Shown here one piece after another: positions 45,820 to 58,097 of a stretch of 64,000 nt of DNA. The position numbers and the translations under genes are program-made. The stretch is from assembly GCA_023853785.1 (NCBI GenBank), contig JAJIRX010000490.1:62001-126000 (forward strand), given 5' to 3'. The notes beneath the pieces were generated by a model that was given only the letters and a program-made list of their open reading frames with translations, was not told the DNA's origin and made no database searches. Numbering within the stretch: position 1 is the stretch's first letter; each line of letters starts with the position of its first letter. The DNA is from Psilocybe azurescens. Taxonomy: Eukaryota; Basidiomycota; Agaricomycetes; Agaricales; Agrocybaceae.

Positions 45820-45907
45820 GCCTTTGTGCAATGCCCACCTTTGTGAATGCCCACCTTTGTGCAACGCCCACCTTTGTGCAATGCCCATCTTTGTGCAACG
45901 CCCACCT
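45820..45907. repeat. Minisatellite, about five units of 16-18 bases
   Basis: Imperfect tandem units built on CCTTTGTGCAA(T/C)GCCCA, running from 45821 to about 45907. One unit lacks two bases (ttgtgaatgc). Both strands are open across it, which only reflects the repeat. Confidence 0.85.
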
Positions 45908-45968
45908 CTCTCATAGGCATGCTGGATGTGTGAGCGGAAGTGTGCGCATTTATGTACAAAAGGTACTT

Positions 45969-46289
45969 ACCTCTTCCAAAAAGTTCCATTTCTTGAGAAT
46001 GACCGTATCCGGGAGATCGTCCGGCAACCCAACGGACTGTCTTAGGTACTTCTTGACTACACACGGCCATAGTTACAGAATAACGCTGGGTACCACGAGC
46101 GCTGCGCAGTGCGGGCCTGCGGCGGTGAATTTTTTTCAAAAACCCACCGTGGATTGTTAAGGAACTGCTCACCAGTTTCTCTGAAATGAATAAGGATGAG
46201 GGAAAGTCTCGCTCAGAGATCATTGGCGCGTTGATAACATCAAGTTTGTTGATCATGAGCGGCGTCTCGCTGGGCGAAAGCGGCTCCAT
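45969..46289 (-). CDS. Possible two-exon gene of unknown family (weak)
   Basis: A start at 46289 encodes MEPLSPSETPLMINKLDVIN and FPSSLFISEKL before a GTGAGC donor at 46172. Downstream, a protein-like stretch VVKKYLRQSVGLPDDLPDTV, then ILKKWNFLEE, ends at a GTAAGT donor near 45969. The acceptor joining them in frame was not found. No family is recognised. Confidence 0.2.
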
Positions 46290-47244
46290 GGTGAGTCTAT
46301 GAGTCCATTTCAAGAGACAGAAGGTCTGATCTGCTCTGATGAGAACCGGCGTTTGTGGTGAGAAGAGAAAGATCAGATGGAATCACATATGGAGCGTGGA
46401 ATGGTTCCTTAAGTATCATCAATCCCTGGGCAATTTAGCCTGCCATGCGAACTCATGCGAAGTGGCAAAAGCTGCTGGCCTTTATATAAGTGAGAGTTCA
46501 AGCCGTCGATATGAGAGTCTTCCATGGTCTTCCAAGTTCCACCGTTCCGAATCCTCCCTCGAACCCTCGACATGCGATATTCATTGCTGCGTGTGTATCG
46601 GGTGTCCATTCAAATTTATGCATACCATCGTTCAACTGGACACTTTTCATATGCAAGCATAGAATTGCCAGACCAACTCTGGACCAGAATGATAAAGTTG
46701 AGATATCAATAGGTTCAGCCACACGTGTCTCTTGAGCTGAGAGTTTCTGGTTCCTGACCGTTTTGGGTAGTTCAAGTCAAAGTGAAACGGTAAATTTTCG
46801 CGAAGAGTTTGAGGACGTCCGACGGAGTCACGGAAGAGACGAGAGTGCGGCAAAGAATCAATCGGTCATGTGATGTATTAATATTGCTTCCGTGATCAAG
46901 CCGTCGATTTGCCGTCGATAGCGTTTTATGATTAGATGTTATTTGGAAATATCGAATTACAATACAGATAGTAGTACTACGACGGTCGTTTTAGTCTATT
47001 TCATAAACGTCGACGGGACAATCCCGCTCAACCGATAACGATAAGAAAGCAATCAGGTAAAGAGACTGAGGAGGAGAGATTCGGTTCGTGCCCTTGGCAT
47101 ATCTATCATAAGCGCGCAAAAGAATATGATCAACGCGGTTGACATTATTTATAGGGAATGAATGGAAGTCTCTTTCTCCGTCCGAGTGTTCGAAGAGTAG
47201 AGTTACAAGTAAAAGAGGGACAGTGAATGTTTTTGAGAGATGCA
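46290..47244. other. Intergenic, no confident gene
   Basis: A 74-codon minus-strand frame (46722-46498, start MAEPIDISTLSFWSRVG) is the longest. It has no recognised motif and may be chance. The 3' part is the tail region of the ammonium transporter. Confidence 0.4.
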
Positions 47245-49091
47245 TTACGACTCCTTCTCGTCGAGCCTACCATCGACGCTGCTATTGGAGGTCTTAGTAT
47301 GGTTGGGCTCGCGGCCTCCGCCGGACGCTGCAAGACCAGTGTCTAGGGTGTGTCCGATCTCTTGCTCGAGGCCAACGTAGTCGTAAGCAAATTCACCCAT
47401 CTCGGCGTCGTCGATACCGAGAATCTCGGCCTCCTCTGAAGCCCGGAGGCGAAGACCGGGAATGTAGTGCATGATCCACAAGATGATTGTCTGATGATAC
47501 GCAGATAGTTTAGTTGACGACCAAAATTAGAGATCATCTGGAACTTACAGTCAAAACGAAGGAGTAAGCAAATCCAGCAACGGAATCAGCAAGCTGGTGA
47601 GCGAGCTGGATATAGTGATGATCCAGCCAGCCTCCTGGAATTTCTGTAAGACCATCGAAACCAGCTACGCTGGCCTGAGCAAAGAGACCAGTCAAAAGAT
47701 TTCCAGCAATACCGCCAACTGCATGGGTGGCGAAGATCTTTGAAATGTTGTTAATTAGGTTCGAGTAAACGAGGAGTAGATGGCAGTTTGCTTACATCGA
47801 GAGCATCATCGTAGCCCAAAAGGAACTTCAGCTGAGTGGCAAAATTGCACACAGTGGCACCGAGTACACCGAATGCGACAGCAGCGGGAGCGCCTACGAA
47901 ACCTGATGCAGGAGTGATGCAGACCAGACCAGAGATGGCGCCCCCGAGCAGAAGCCAACGGCGCTCCATTTCCTCTCGATCCTGTAATCCTGGAGATGAC
48001 CAATATCAATACAGTAGCATTACATAAAGAAAGGAACGTACCCATAGCATCCAGGTAATACCACCGACGGAGGCAGCAAGGTTGGTGACTATACAGGCTT
48101 GGACGGCACGTAGATTGGCAGAGAGAGCGGAACCTCCGTTGAACCCGAACCAACCGAACCAGAGGAACACTGTTCCGAGGATAACGTAGGTGGTGTTGTG
48201 AGGCTTATAGGCAAGACGTTCAGTTCCATATCCACGACGCTTTCCAAGATAAACTGAGATTGCGAGGGCAGCAGTTCCAGAACTGATATGAACGGGTGTT
48301 CCACCGGCGAAGTCAAGGCCGCCAAGAACGAAGGACCATCCATTAGAATTCCATGTCCAGCAAGCGAGAGGATCATATACAACGGTTGTCCAGATGAAAA
48401 TAAACACAAGGACAGGTCCTAAGCGACCACGTTCAGCGATAGCGCCAACAGCAAGAGCGGCGCTAAAATTAAATTGGTAAGATAAGGGAAGTTGCAACCA
48501 CATGCAAACGCAATGAAGAAAAATGACGCACGTGATTGCCGCGAACATAAGTTGATAGACGCAGAAAAGAAGCGCAGGAATACGAGAGCTTCCAATGGAG
48601 GGTTGGTCGAGGACTCCCTTGAGACCGAAGTACTCTTGAGGGGTTGGTTTCATATGAGCAAATTTAGAAGAATAAGCAGGTTTGGTGAGAGACTCACTCA
48701 AGTCCCCGATGAATGCATTTCCAGTTTCACTGAAGGCCAGCGAATATCCCCAGAAGAACCACTGCAGACCGGTTAGCAAAGAGCAGAGCAGAAAAATATG
48801 TATTATGCACCTGGAATGATACAACAGCTATCGAAGCCAAAGAGGTATAGATCATGGACAGCGCGTTCTTCCGTCGGAGAAGGCCAGAGTAAAAGAGACC
48901 AACACCCGGAATCATTAACCAGACGAGGGCCATGCTGGCAATGATGAAGCCCATGTCACCGAGATTGTAGACAATCTGGACTCCATCGGGGTCGTAGGCC
49001 ACCAGGGACCCAGCTACAAAGAGAATACATGAGGATTGGTCGTGAATGAAGTTCAACGTGACTTACAGGCATCGTATGTGACGTTCACCAT
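47245..49091 (-). CDS. Ammonium transporter, Amt/Mep/Rh family
   Basis: Exons 49091-49067, 49013-48811, 48761-48532, 48462-48042, 47989-47796, 47737-47549 and 47490-47245; about 502 residues, eleven helices. Motifs: VWLMIPGVGLFYSGLLRRKN, GAIAERGRLGPVLVF, DFAGGTPVHISSGTAALAIS (the family signature), FLWFGWFGFNGGS, and the pore histidine segment IFATHAVGG. A cytosolic C-terminal tail carries the conserved AEILGIDDAEMGEFAYDYV. It imports ammonium at the plasma membrane under nitrogen limitation. Exon 5 is one base short at the five-C run 47941-47945, where FCSGA.. must pass to ..AISGLVCITP; the rest is in phase. The decayed copy at 16705-18224 is a paralog. Confidence 0.92.
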
Positions 49092-51606
49092 ATCGAATTT
49101 GGATTCGTAGGCGGAAAGTCCTCTAGGAAGTAATTTCCACGAAGGAGAAGGATGCGTTTGTAGTGAGGGAATGGAAACTATGGCACTGGTATGTCGTGTC
49201 TATATAACCCCATGTTTTCTCGGCCAAGTACGAAGATCGAAATCTAAAAGTGGATACGGGTCGCGATCTTAGTGAAAGGCTTGGAAAGGAAACAAATGTA
49301 ACATTCCTTGCTATCATTATCGTCCAATCACTGCCCTTCAACAATCGCTATCTAAGTTATCGCTTCCTTTCACGATAGTTGACGATCTGCGGCAGTTCCT
49401 GTACCTGAAGAAGGCCAACGCGACTTTTGTTGTTAGATACGTACTTTGGTCTCGGAGTGGAATGAAAACGAATGTGCCGCTTCTCACTAAACAAAAAGTC
49501 AACAGCGGTTCCTGGCTCTGCTCCTGGTGTGATGCAAGCATAGAGCTCGATCTGTATGCCCTCCGAGACACAGGTTTGTGCTGATATTCGATGTCAATTG
49601 CTAATTGGCTTGGCTCATAGACCTGGTGATGACGATACATGTACGATATCTTACATGGGATCGCAATCTAGGCTTTTTCCAAATGTCATGGCACGTCCTC
49701 TACTCCTTTATCACAACCTTGTCCACGTCCAGAACCTGAGACACGTCTTGGCTTCAGGGTCGTGTGCCACTTTTCGGTCAACGTAATTCGCTTTCATTTT
49801 ATCCCTCGGTCTTGACACTTGACGCAGTGAAGACCATTTCACCTATAATGACTTAAATGTGGTGTCCAATTGAACATTCAATCAGATACAACTTACTCAT
49901 TCTGCTACATAAGGGGAAAGCATTCAATACCAGCATGCATACAATGAAGCTCGGTGAAGGAAGCGACACGGATCAGCGAGTTAAGGGAAGTCGGCCTAAT
50001 GCACCCGGAGAAAATCTCCGCGTCCGCAAAGGAGAAATGTTAACTAATGTTAACCAAATGGTCTAACTCCTGCTCAGTACTGATTGTCGGATAAGCCTTA
50101 TGCTGGTCTGTAAAGATGTGAACATTCGCATAGGATACGGATTGTAACTCACGAACACAGCGCACCGTCATCATGATAATCTCCAGAACTATTGAAGCTC
50201 GAGCATGTCACAGGCTAAGCGCTGATATGATTCTGAAGTTTGAATATTATATACCGATAGCGATTGTAATTGACTTGGGAGGTAATCGCAGTAAGTTCTG
50301 ATTGCTTTGAGATTGCTATCAGAGTAACCAGCGGGACCTGAGCGAGGCGATGCTAATCATCGCAGTGCTAAACTGATCAATTGGATTTTGAATGCCGTTA
50401 TCTTTGTTCGTTCGGCCCGGTGTTTACTTAATGCAAATGAAGTTAACAGGCAATTCAGGACTGTTGATAAGAACCTGTTAGAACCCAGAGGCAGATATCC
50501 CAACGCGCAAAAAATCGCCTGAAGTTGTTCAGAATAATGCATTAAATATTGGCAAATTAAGATGATTGAGTTAATTTTGTCATTTGAATTTACCAACGAC
50601 CTTGCAAACACTGTAAGGAGTAAGTGTGATGGAGAGATTGCACACCGCAATCGCAATAAGTGGACTTTGACACAAATGATACGGCCCAATGCCAGAGATT
50701 ACACATCTTAACCACTTGGTCTTATAGTTACGTTCCTGACTATCAATTAAGAGGATTTGCCAGATTGAGTGTGGGTGTATGCCGCCCGATCTCCTGATTC
50801 CTCCTGTGATTTATACATACATATGTACAAACATCCTTCGAAGCCTTCCGCTTTAATTACAGCCGCAGTCTGCTTGCTTCTTCTCCGAGATCTTGGGTAA
50901 GGCTTCTTGCTTACCTATTCCTGAGGAGTCGCGACTGGAATAAACAGTAGACAGTCCATCGGCTATTGGACGGACTAACAACACGGTAACCGTATTTTGT
51001 ACGCTCAGACTGATAAAAATGCCCGCCATTGCTCTCATTCTCGTCTTGTCTCATGCCACTGGTGGATTGTGACAAGTAGTCTCAGGCATCTACTTATATC
51101 AATCTCTTCCGTGGACCTGAATTTGATTATCAGGACTCCGGATATATTTGCTCAGATTTGCGCCACTGCGTCATTAGCGCTCCTGGTCTTGGCTTGTCCA
51201 GAACGATATACGATAGGCAGCGATACACTTGATGACTAAGCAACCCGACGATAAGAAACGACGGTGAAGGCATTTCATGGCGGAAGGACTCCAAAGCTGA
51301 AATCAATCATGTTTATGTACATATAAATACAAGGGCCAGCGTATCAGCGAGTCTACTAGATAGCTGTAGACCCATCCATGCATTTACTTGCCCTGAGACC
51401 AAGAAAAATATCAACTCTTTTCTCACAACTCAAGATAAGCACAGTGGCATCGATCAAGGACTTCTGTCGCCTTTGCCAAATGGCAAAGAAGTATGTACAG
51501 TGTTCCGCTCTGAGCAGTGCTCGTCCGACCACTGTACAGACTGGATTCACTTCCGCCGTCTTCCCCATTGGACGGATTGGCATCGACAGTCGGAGGCCTG
51601 CCATCC
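49092..51606. other. 2.5 kb without a recognised gene
   Basis: The ammonium transporter promoter lies at its left end. I looked for GATAA-type nitrogen-regulator sites: scattered matches occur (for example GATAAG near 49900 and 50090 on either strand), no denser than chance would allow. Open frames are short and without motif. Confidence 0.4.
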
Positions 51607-51868
51607 CTACTCCTTCGGTACTCTGACTCCGAGGCTCTCAGCCGGAGACCGACGAGGTAGATAACTTGGGGCACATCCGAACTGAGTGAGTAGGTCAGAG
51701 GACAGTTATACTCACATATTTTGTCAGGCTACACAGGCTTACGCACGTGTGTCTGCGGAGCTCTGCGGCAGCATGAAATGCATTGGCGCGAAGACATAGT
51801 AGGATGATGTGTACGAACTCTGAGTCATTCGCAGTGACTGTCGACGTCTTCCGTGCTTCCGAGGTCAT
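51607..51868 (-). CDS. Small hypothetical protein, two exons
   Basis: Exon 51868-51716 (start MTSEARKTSTVTANDSEFVH, then a hydrophobic IILLCLRANAFHAAAEL) joins over a short GT-AG intron of 34 bases to exon 51681-51607 (FGCAPSYLPRRSPAESLG), giving 75 residues. The codon run is open and the sites are consensus, but the intron is unusually short for this genome and no family is recognised. It may be chance or a fragment. Confidence 0.25.
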
Positions 51869-52195
51869 TCAGGAATCGATTAATCTTCTGTGGGAGTTGA
51901 ATATTGAATTCTGGTTCTTTTTGTCTCTCTGCCTCGATATCCCATGCCGAGAGAAGACGTCAGCTACTTGCCTATTGGAGAATATTCCTTTCTTTGTTAT
52001 TGAAGAATAAGCGAGGATTGTCTGAGACACTCCCATACGCACCCAGCTTGAAGCAATGGTTCTTCAAGATTATGGGGTCCTTGTCGCAGACTGAATAAAG
52101 GGAGCCAGGCTGCAATAGAGAAGATAGCATAGTTCCTCACTCTATACTGTCAGTCCTACCTCTACTCCTCCTCTACTCCTCGATCTTTGAAGAGA

Positions 52196-53052
52196 ATGTC
52201 GAAAGTTATACTCGTTACAGGTCAGTTTCATCTCTGTCGATATCTGTCATGTGGCATCAATCATACTGACGTCTGAATCCTCCCGCACAGGAAGTAACTC
52301 CAGTATTGGATTTGAACTAGTTCGCCTTCTTGCAGAGAAAGGACACATCGTATATCTCGGAGCAAGAAACGAAGCAGCCGGTAAAGAGGCTCAGTGCGTT
52401 ATCCTTGAATCGATATCTGTCTTAAAAGTCCTCATAAACATGATGCCTGGCGATAGAGAGACCCTCAACAAAAATGGGCTTGCAAATGTCAAATTCGTCT
52501 TGATCGATGTCCGTGATTCCGCCACTATCAAGCGCGCAAAGGAGACGATCGAAAAGGCCGAAGGAAAGCTTGACGTGCTCGTGAACAACGCCGCGATATC
52601 CAGAAACGATGTCCTTCAGCACCCTTCCACCCTCGACACCTCCGTTCTTCGAGACGTGATGGAAACGAACTTCATCGGACTAGTGGAAACGACGACCGCG
52701 TTCATTCCCCTGCTGAGAAAATCATCCGAGCCTAACATCGTCAATGTGTCGAGTCCGTTGGGGTCTCAGACATTCCAGTCGCAGCCAACAGCGACTACGA
52801 TCTTCACAGCTTATGCAAACAGCAAGGCGGCCGGTAAATTCGTATACAGTCGCGTTGGCTCATGAATTGGGGAAGGAAGGGTTCAAAGTCAATGCGGTCA
52901 GCCCTGGCCTCGTATCATCCAGATTAAACAGTTTTATCGCGGGTGGAACGACCTTGGAAGAAGGCGCTCTGGCAATACTACCCTTCGTATTATTGGAGAA
53001 AGATGGCCCATCTGGTAAACTCATTTATGATGGACGGGAGATCGGATGGTAA
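52196..53052 (+). CDS. Short-chain dehydrogenase/reductase (carbonyl reductase-like)
   Basis: Exons 52196-52220, 52291-52393 and 52457-53052; about 252 residues. MSKVILVTGSNSSIGFELVR spans the first splice (TGxxxGxG-type cofactor motif), KLDVLVNNAAI is the NNAA motif, IVNVSSPLGS holds the catalytic Ser, and YANSKAA the catalytic Tyr/Lys. The C-terminal KVNAVSPGLVSS closes the fold. NAD(P)-dependent carbonyl reduction; it belongs to a different SDR branch from the triplet at 30-35 kb. One extra base near 52833 (GCCGGTAAATTCG) shifts the frame between NSKAA and VNSYTVALAHELGK. It could be mistaken for a GT donor, but no acceptor restores the frame. It ends 105 bases from the convergent F-box gene. 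Confidence 0.88.
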
Positions 53053-53157
53053 AGATCAACCCGAGGGGTTGAAGGGAATAGACGAGCAGGACAGTGCCGA
53101 TGCATCCCAATATAATGTTGCAGAGAGGATTACGATGGTTAAGCGACACGTACAAAA

Positions 53158-54739
53158 TTAGGCGTCACTCAGACTGTGATAGTCGATCGACAACTGAAGT
53201 AGATCCAATTCTCCCTTGGTGTCCCTCATATCCAAATGTATTCCAACATCATTGAGCTCGAGAAGGCGGAGGGCAGCCTCCTTTTCGCAGTACGGAGGGG
53301 GCACCTCTCGTATCCACGAGATACGTAGCTGTCTCAACTGGCAGCTATCTTGAGGAGAACCAAAGAGGTCGGGACATCCGCCCAGGGAAACGGACGTCCG
53401 CCGAGTCTGCCAATTCCGCAGTGAAATGACTCCAGGTTTGGGAGGAATGGCCTCAGAGTCCAGCATCCTACGAGACTCGTGCACCGCATATCTACGTGTT
53501 TGGGCGAGTAATTGAATAAGTCGTGTTTGGGGATGGGGCTGTCCTCGTCCATACTTGACGGCTACTTGTAATTGCCGGAGTTCCGGTGTTTCGTGTAATA
53601 GAGAGACCAAATGGTTGTGTTCGTCGCCTCTAGAGTACTTCCGGGTGAGGGATAAGGATGTTATTTGGCAAGAGGAACGTCTTATAAGAGCAATGACGGG
53701 TGTTAGATGTTTAGATAGTGAAACAAGGCCGATTCCGAGCTGGGTTAAAGCAGGGAGGGTTAAGCTGGCAAAGAATAGGTCCATGACTTCGTGCATGATG
53801 CTTGATTGTAAGTCGAGTTGCAGGTGTCGAAGACCGTGGAGAACGATGGGCTGATCCATTGATTCCATAAGCTCCACAATATCTAGCGAGTTCATAACGA
53901 GGACTCGGCTAAAATTAGCGTCGGCTAGATTTGGCGCTTGTTTGAGAATGTGAAAGCACCCTACAAGAGTAATACCCTCGATATTCACTCGTGTTGCGTT
54001 GTTCCACCGGATATGTAGGTTGGTAAACGAGCATCCAGCAACCGAGATTTCCATAGGCGCGGGAAGGTCGCTGCCCAGATCGAAGCTAGCATATTCAGCG
54101 TTCCAGGGGTCGTGAACTGAGGATATACACAATCTTTGGAGCATAGGAGATCCATGTGTTTCCATAACCAGAAACATTAAGAACCAATCCGGGCAAGCGA
54201 TATCGAGATCCTTCCATCGAGCTGAATACCGATTTATCAAGGAAACGAAAGGTTTAAATGACTGGAGCTCAGATGCTGAATGTCTAGGGGTGGAATCTAT
54301 CGTGACCACTATTCGGAGTGAAAGTGGGAGCTGACCGGCTCTGCTTAGCCAGTCTTGTGCAAGTTCTAGACGTCTTGGATTCCGTGTCAAGTCGACGAGG
54401 TCGATGAGGATATATAGATCCGTCCAAAGCTGCGGCGTCGACCAAGCTATCGCCCTCCAAGTTCGACATACACCTCCCAGCTTCAAAGCGGCAGCGTTAT
54501 TGCTACTCCTCTTCACCAGTGGAGATGCACGTCCGAACGCTGCTGTACAAGGAAGAGTGAATCCGAAGATGTCGCCGACAATTTCGGGGGGGGAGTTGAC
54601 GTGTGAGAGGATCGTGACGTGCAGTTATTTCTGTGCCAGCACAAAACAGAGGGTGCTCCATTGGCATGTCGATGAAGCCCTGACACGCTGGGAAGAAGGT
54701 TTCGTTAAACATTTGACAGGTTCGATTGGCCTCGTTCAT
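53158..54739 (-). CDS. F-box protein with leucine-rich-repeat-like region
   Basis: One large exon, about 525 residues. The start at 54739 reads MNEANRTCQMFNETFFPACQ. The F-box core ...DPLTRQLPPEIVGDIFGFTLP is split by the eight-G run 54586-54593 (plus strand), one base too long for the frame. After it come ALKLGGVCRTWRAIAWSTPQ and LWTDLYI, the usual end of the agaricomycete F-box, then helix/strand repeats rich in leucine (for example RHLQLDLQSSI, LRQLRISWIREVPP). Such proteins are adaptors of SCF ubiquitin ligases and form large, fast-evolving families in mushrooms. The target is unknown. Confidence 0.8.
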
Positions 54740-55077
54740 GGACCTGGTTTACACGTATAACTTGGGTGTAATTTGGTGAGTAAATTTGGTGGGAACTGAA
54801 CAGAGTGGTCAGAGACGACTTTGAATGAGAACTGAAATCTAGGAATTTTTTTAAAAAAATTAAATGGGAACGAACTGTTGAAGAACTGTCGACGCACATA
54901 TTGCTTCAAATTCAAAGTTAGCGAAGGTGTTCAATTTGTTGGTGAGGGGCACCATTTAAAAGACCATGATTTTCGTGAAGCAAGATTTATTTGTTTGTTG
55001 CTAAGCGTACAAAGCAAACAAGGTAATTCTTTTGCTTTGTCGCCGTCTTCCGCGTCGTCAACATCCCGGAGCTCGTC
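54740..55077. other. Divergent promoter region
   Basis: Shared by the F-box gene (minus) and the mitochondrial-type gene (plus). No clear TATA box or regulatory motif is identified. Confidence 0.5.
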
Positions 55078-56044
55078 ATGTCCAGCTACCTAGCAAGACG
55101 AGCATGTGGTGCTTTGTGCAGAAGTCTTCCAACTCGCTCAATACTGGCGGCGCGCTCTCTACATCTCACGCCAATTGGTTCGTGTCTGACCTCGTGTAAC
55201 TTCGCGTCATTCTAATACCAAATTATACAGTACAAAAGAAAAAGTCCAACGCCGTCTTGGACAACGACGACCTTTTCTCGGATGACTATGTTGAGGAAGA
55301 CTTGATTACAGAAGCTCTTTCGACCTCTAATGTCGGGGCCACGGAGACGCCAGCTGCAGTCTCGGGAGCAACCTGCGGTTTCAAAAAAAGGACGCAAGAC
55401 AAAGCTCACGCCTGAGGCGAGGAAATCGCGTTTCGAAACCCAACTTGGCTACCTAGAACCTCGTCTGGGCCGACGTCCAGAAGTAGAAAATCCCCGAATC
55501 CGAAAACGCTCGTTAATTACGCTCGCTCAGCTGGCGGCATCGGAAGAGGAGTTGAGGAAGGTGGCGGAGTTGTTTCCGAAGTACAAAGCTGCTGGTCTTG
55601 AATTCCTGCCTGATCTTGCAGCAGTATTTGCTCGTCAGTCTCCTTGGTACACTCTCACTGCATATATTTCTCTAACGTGGTCTTGTGTTCATAGGCCGCT
55701 GTCAGGAGCTCGCGTGTCCGTCTCTTGCTTTGACAGTCTTCGGCAATTACGCCAAATATAATTTGCATCTTACTCTGGAAGCCGGCCAGTGGTTGGTCCT
55801 CTCTGTAGCTGTGAATGAACCACGTCAGCTCCAGATCGCCCTCGCTCTTTTCAACATCTACAAACTCCCTCCCATAGCCGAAGACGTGATCACTGCCTCT
55901 ATCATTTCCGGTGCCTATTCCGCCATCTACAAGTCGCCACAGTTGAAGGAAATCGTCGAGGATCTCCGTCAGCCCATTTCAGACATGCTTAAGACGACGA
56001 ATATCTTCCGACCATCCACTCCCGACGCCGCCAAAGAGAAGTAA
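55078..56044 (+). CDS. Mitochondrial-type helical protein, unknown function
   Basis: Exons 55078-55177, 55231-55633 and 55695-56044; about 283 residues. The start MSSYLARRACGALCRSLPTR is rich in Arg/Ser/Ala without acidic residues, a typical mitochondrial presequence. An acidic linker (DNDDLFSDDYVEED) follows. After that come basic stretches and a helical domain: LAASEEELRKVAELFPKYKA, LPDLAAVFARRCQELACPS, NEPRQLQIALALFNIYKLPP and a C-terminal helix SPQLKEIVEDLRQPIS. The helix pairs suggest a TPR/PPR-like or mitoribosome-associated role (inference only). The seven-A run 55383-55389 is one base too long: total length is 3n+1, and the frame passes from ...CGFKK to GRKTKLTPEARK there. Confidence 0.75.
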
Positions 56045-56416
56045 CTGGGTATTGTGGTCGTTGCACAAAGCCAACAAATCCTACACGGCGAAGGCCGGTC
56101 AGCCTTTCGTAGATCCAACACTTATACCTTCTGGAAAGAAAATCGCGGTTGAGCGCCCTACTGCTGAACCATGATGTACCTCTAATAGAATCGCATTGTT
56201 ATCCTCATTCTTTAATTGTCATATTCACCTTCAAATTTTCTTGAGCGGCGAGCCTTAACCTAGTTTTAACATTTGCAAGTCTGCAACAACAGCTCGACCT
56301 CATTAACGTTTTTCCGGTTAGTTCTTTTGTCTTTTTGTTCAACAAAAAGTCCTTGATCTTCTTTCCATCTTTTTAGATTTTTTCTATTTGTTTGCTATTG
56401 AAGATAAAAGAATGTG
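56045..56416. other. 3' spacer between convergent genes
   Basis: Tail-to-tail space, T-rich on the plus strand. No coding feature seen. Confidence 0.5.
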
Positions 56417-58097
56417 CTATTCCTTGTCCCATATCCGCTCCTCTTCGAAACTCCTTTCTTCGAGATCGATCTCTCTACTTTCCTGACTTAACTCGCAAGG
56501 CGAGCAAAACATTGCCGCGGCGCAATCACCCAGCCAGTCTCCTTCGATGTTGTAACGTCGTCTCACAGATGCTCGATTCGGAACCTGTTAGACTTGTTGA
56601 ATCACTGAATATACTTTTCATTTGTGGTAGGAGGCTTACCTGGATCGCCCAGCCGAACAAGCAGAAGGTCGTCAAACAAGCGTGTACAACGCAGTCGTCC
56701 GAGCATGTCCCGCCCTTGGTAGGATGCACCTTCTCTTCCGCGTATAGGTACTCAATGCGCGCTTTATTTCGTCCATAGATTATGCACGGGCACCATAAAG
56801 CTTTACAACCTGTCACAAAAGAACGAATGAGCTTCCGTCAGTATTATTGAAAAACAATTCCTCGTCTGCGCTCGAAAGATCGCAAGGAAGTCATGCATAA
56901 AACTCACATGTTCCCAGGTTATGGTCGCAAAGAGGCACAGATCAGTACTCCAATCTCGTGTGCCATCGGCGGAGACGGGCATGTGTTTCGCATTGCGGTT
57001 TTCCTCCTCCAGGCCTCATTCCCGGGTGGCGCTGAGGCTGTTGAGAGATGATGGTCTTCCTGTTATGCCCGCTTTCGTCTGTAAACCGGGGATGTGATTC
57101 GGGCTGCGCTTCGGGGTACGACCCACTCTGATACGTTGGCGACTGTGGGCGTGCGTGATCCTCAGGCCCAGTTCCCACCAGGATGCGAGGTTCGTTCAGG
57201 CGCTCGGCAGGACCCAGGATAGTGCTTTCGGCGTCCTCGTCGATATACGACAAACCATGCACCGCCAGCCGTATCTGCGGCCGACGTTGCCGTGATGAAT
57301 AGGAGATACGGCGTGGATATGGTTCTTCAGGACAACTAGGTCGCCTGGCGCCAGTTATGGTCGAAGATTGACTATACGACCTCCCTCCGCCTCTGCTGCG
57401 CGAATGCGATGCAGAGTCCCTACGCATCCACTCCGGAGCTGCGCGCAGGGGCCTGTGGGTCTGAGTGTGGACAGACCCAGTGAAACTATGATATCTCGGT
57501 GAAACTGGATTGGGGTGAGCATGTCTATTGCTACTCATGCGCGGGGAGCAGCATTCGGACGCGGCTGGGTAGTAAGCTCTAACAGTGCGTGCAAACTGCG
57601 CTGGAAGTGGAGTCCGCCGCCTTATCGTCAGTGGGCGAATGTCAGCAAACATCACTGGTGGCCGTCCTTGACGGTCCGGGTTATTCAAGGCATAATGCTG
57701 CTGTTCTTGAGGATGATTGGTATAGTGTGAATGTGATTGTGGTTGTGAATGTAATTTTGGATACGGTTGTGGGTTGCGCAGGATACGAGGAGGTCTCGCT
57801 ATAACCCGGCGCCGAGCCTCGATCTCCCCGTCGTAGTACTCTTCTGGGTAATAGAAACCCGTCGATGCTGTGTATTGCGGGAGGGGACGCAGATCTCCTT
57901 TTACGCCCTCTTCCGCCAGCGCCGACGATGGATCGAACATCTGAGATCGGCCTCCATCTCTTACGTTTCTCGTCTACAACGGTAATCGCCGGCGGCACCT
58001 GGCGAGGATCGAAGGAAACTTCCGATGGGTTCGAAACCTGGAAATTGGAGTAGTAGCCTCGCGGTAGGCTGTGCAGTGTAGATCGGTGGTCATCCAT
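56417..58097 (-). CDS. PLAC8-domain protein with long disordered N-terminus
   Basis: Exons 58097-56908, 56809-56640 and 56584-56417. The first ~370 residues are Pro/Arg/Ser/Gln-rich and low complexity (start MDDHRSTLHSLPRGYYSNFQ). The C-terminal PLAC8 domain has NRNAKHMPVSADGTRDWS, then LGTCCKALWCPCIIYGRNKA across the first splice. FCLFGWAIQVPNRASVRRRY crosses the second splice, and EGDWLGDCAAAMFCSPCELS follows, the classic CC-CPC and C--PCxL pattern. PLAC8 proteins are small cysteine-rich membrane-associated proteins linked to cell-size control and metal homeostasis in other eukaryotes. Three frame breaks are needed: near 57940, at the T run 56999-57002, and at the A run 56929-56931. Splice phases are otherwise right. 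The fused disordered part may instead be a separate gene. Confidence 0.75.

Noticed and set aside
45719..46160. Cys/Pro-rich plus-strand frames and Lys/Gln-rich minus-strand frames
   Set aside because: They arise from translating the minisatellite at 45820-45907.
49092..49800. Cluster of nitrogen-regulator GATA sites in the ammonium transporter promoter
   Set aside because: Matches are scattered and not clearly denser than expected in AT-rich DNA; not reported as sites.
52391..52622. Minus-strand frames opposite the SDR at 52196-53052
   Set aside because: Antisense shadows without motifs.
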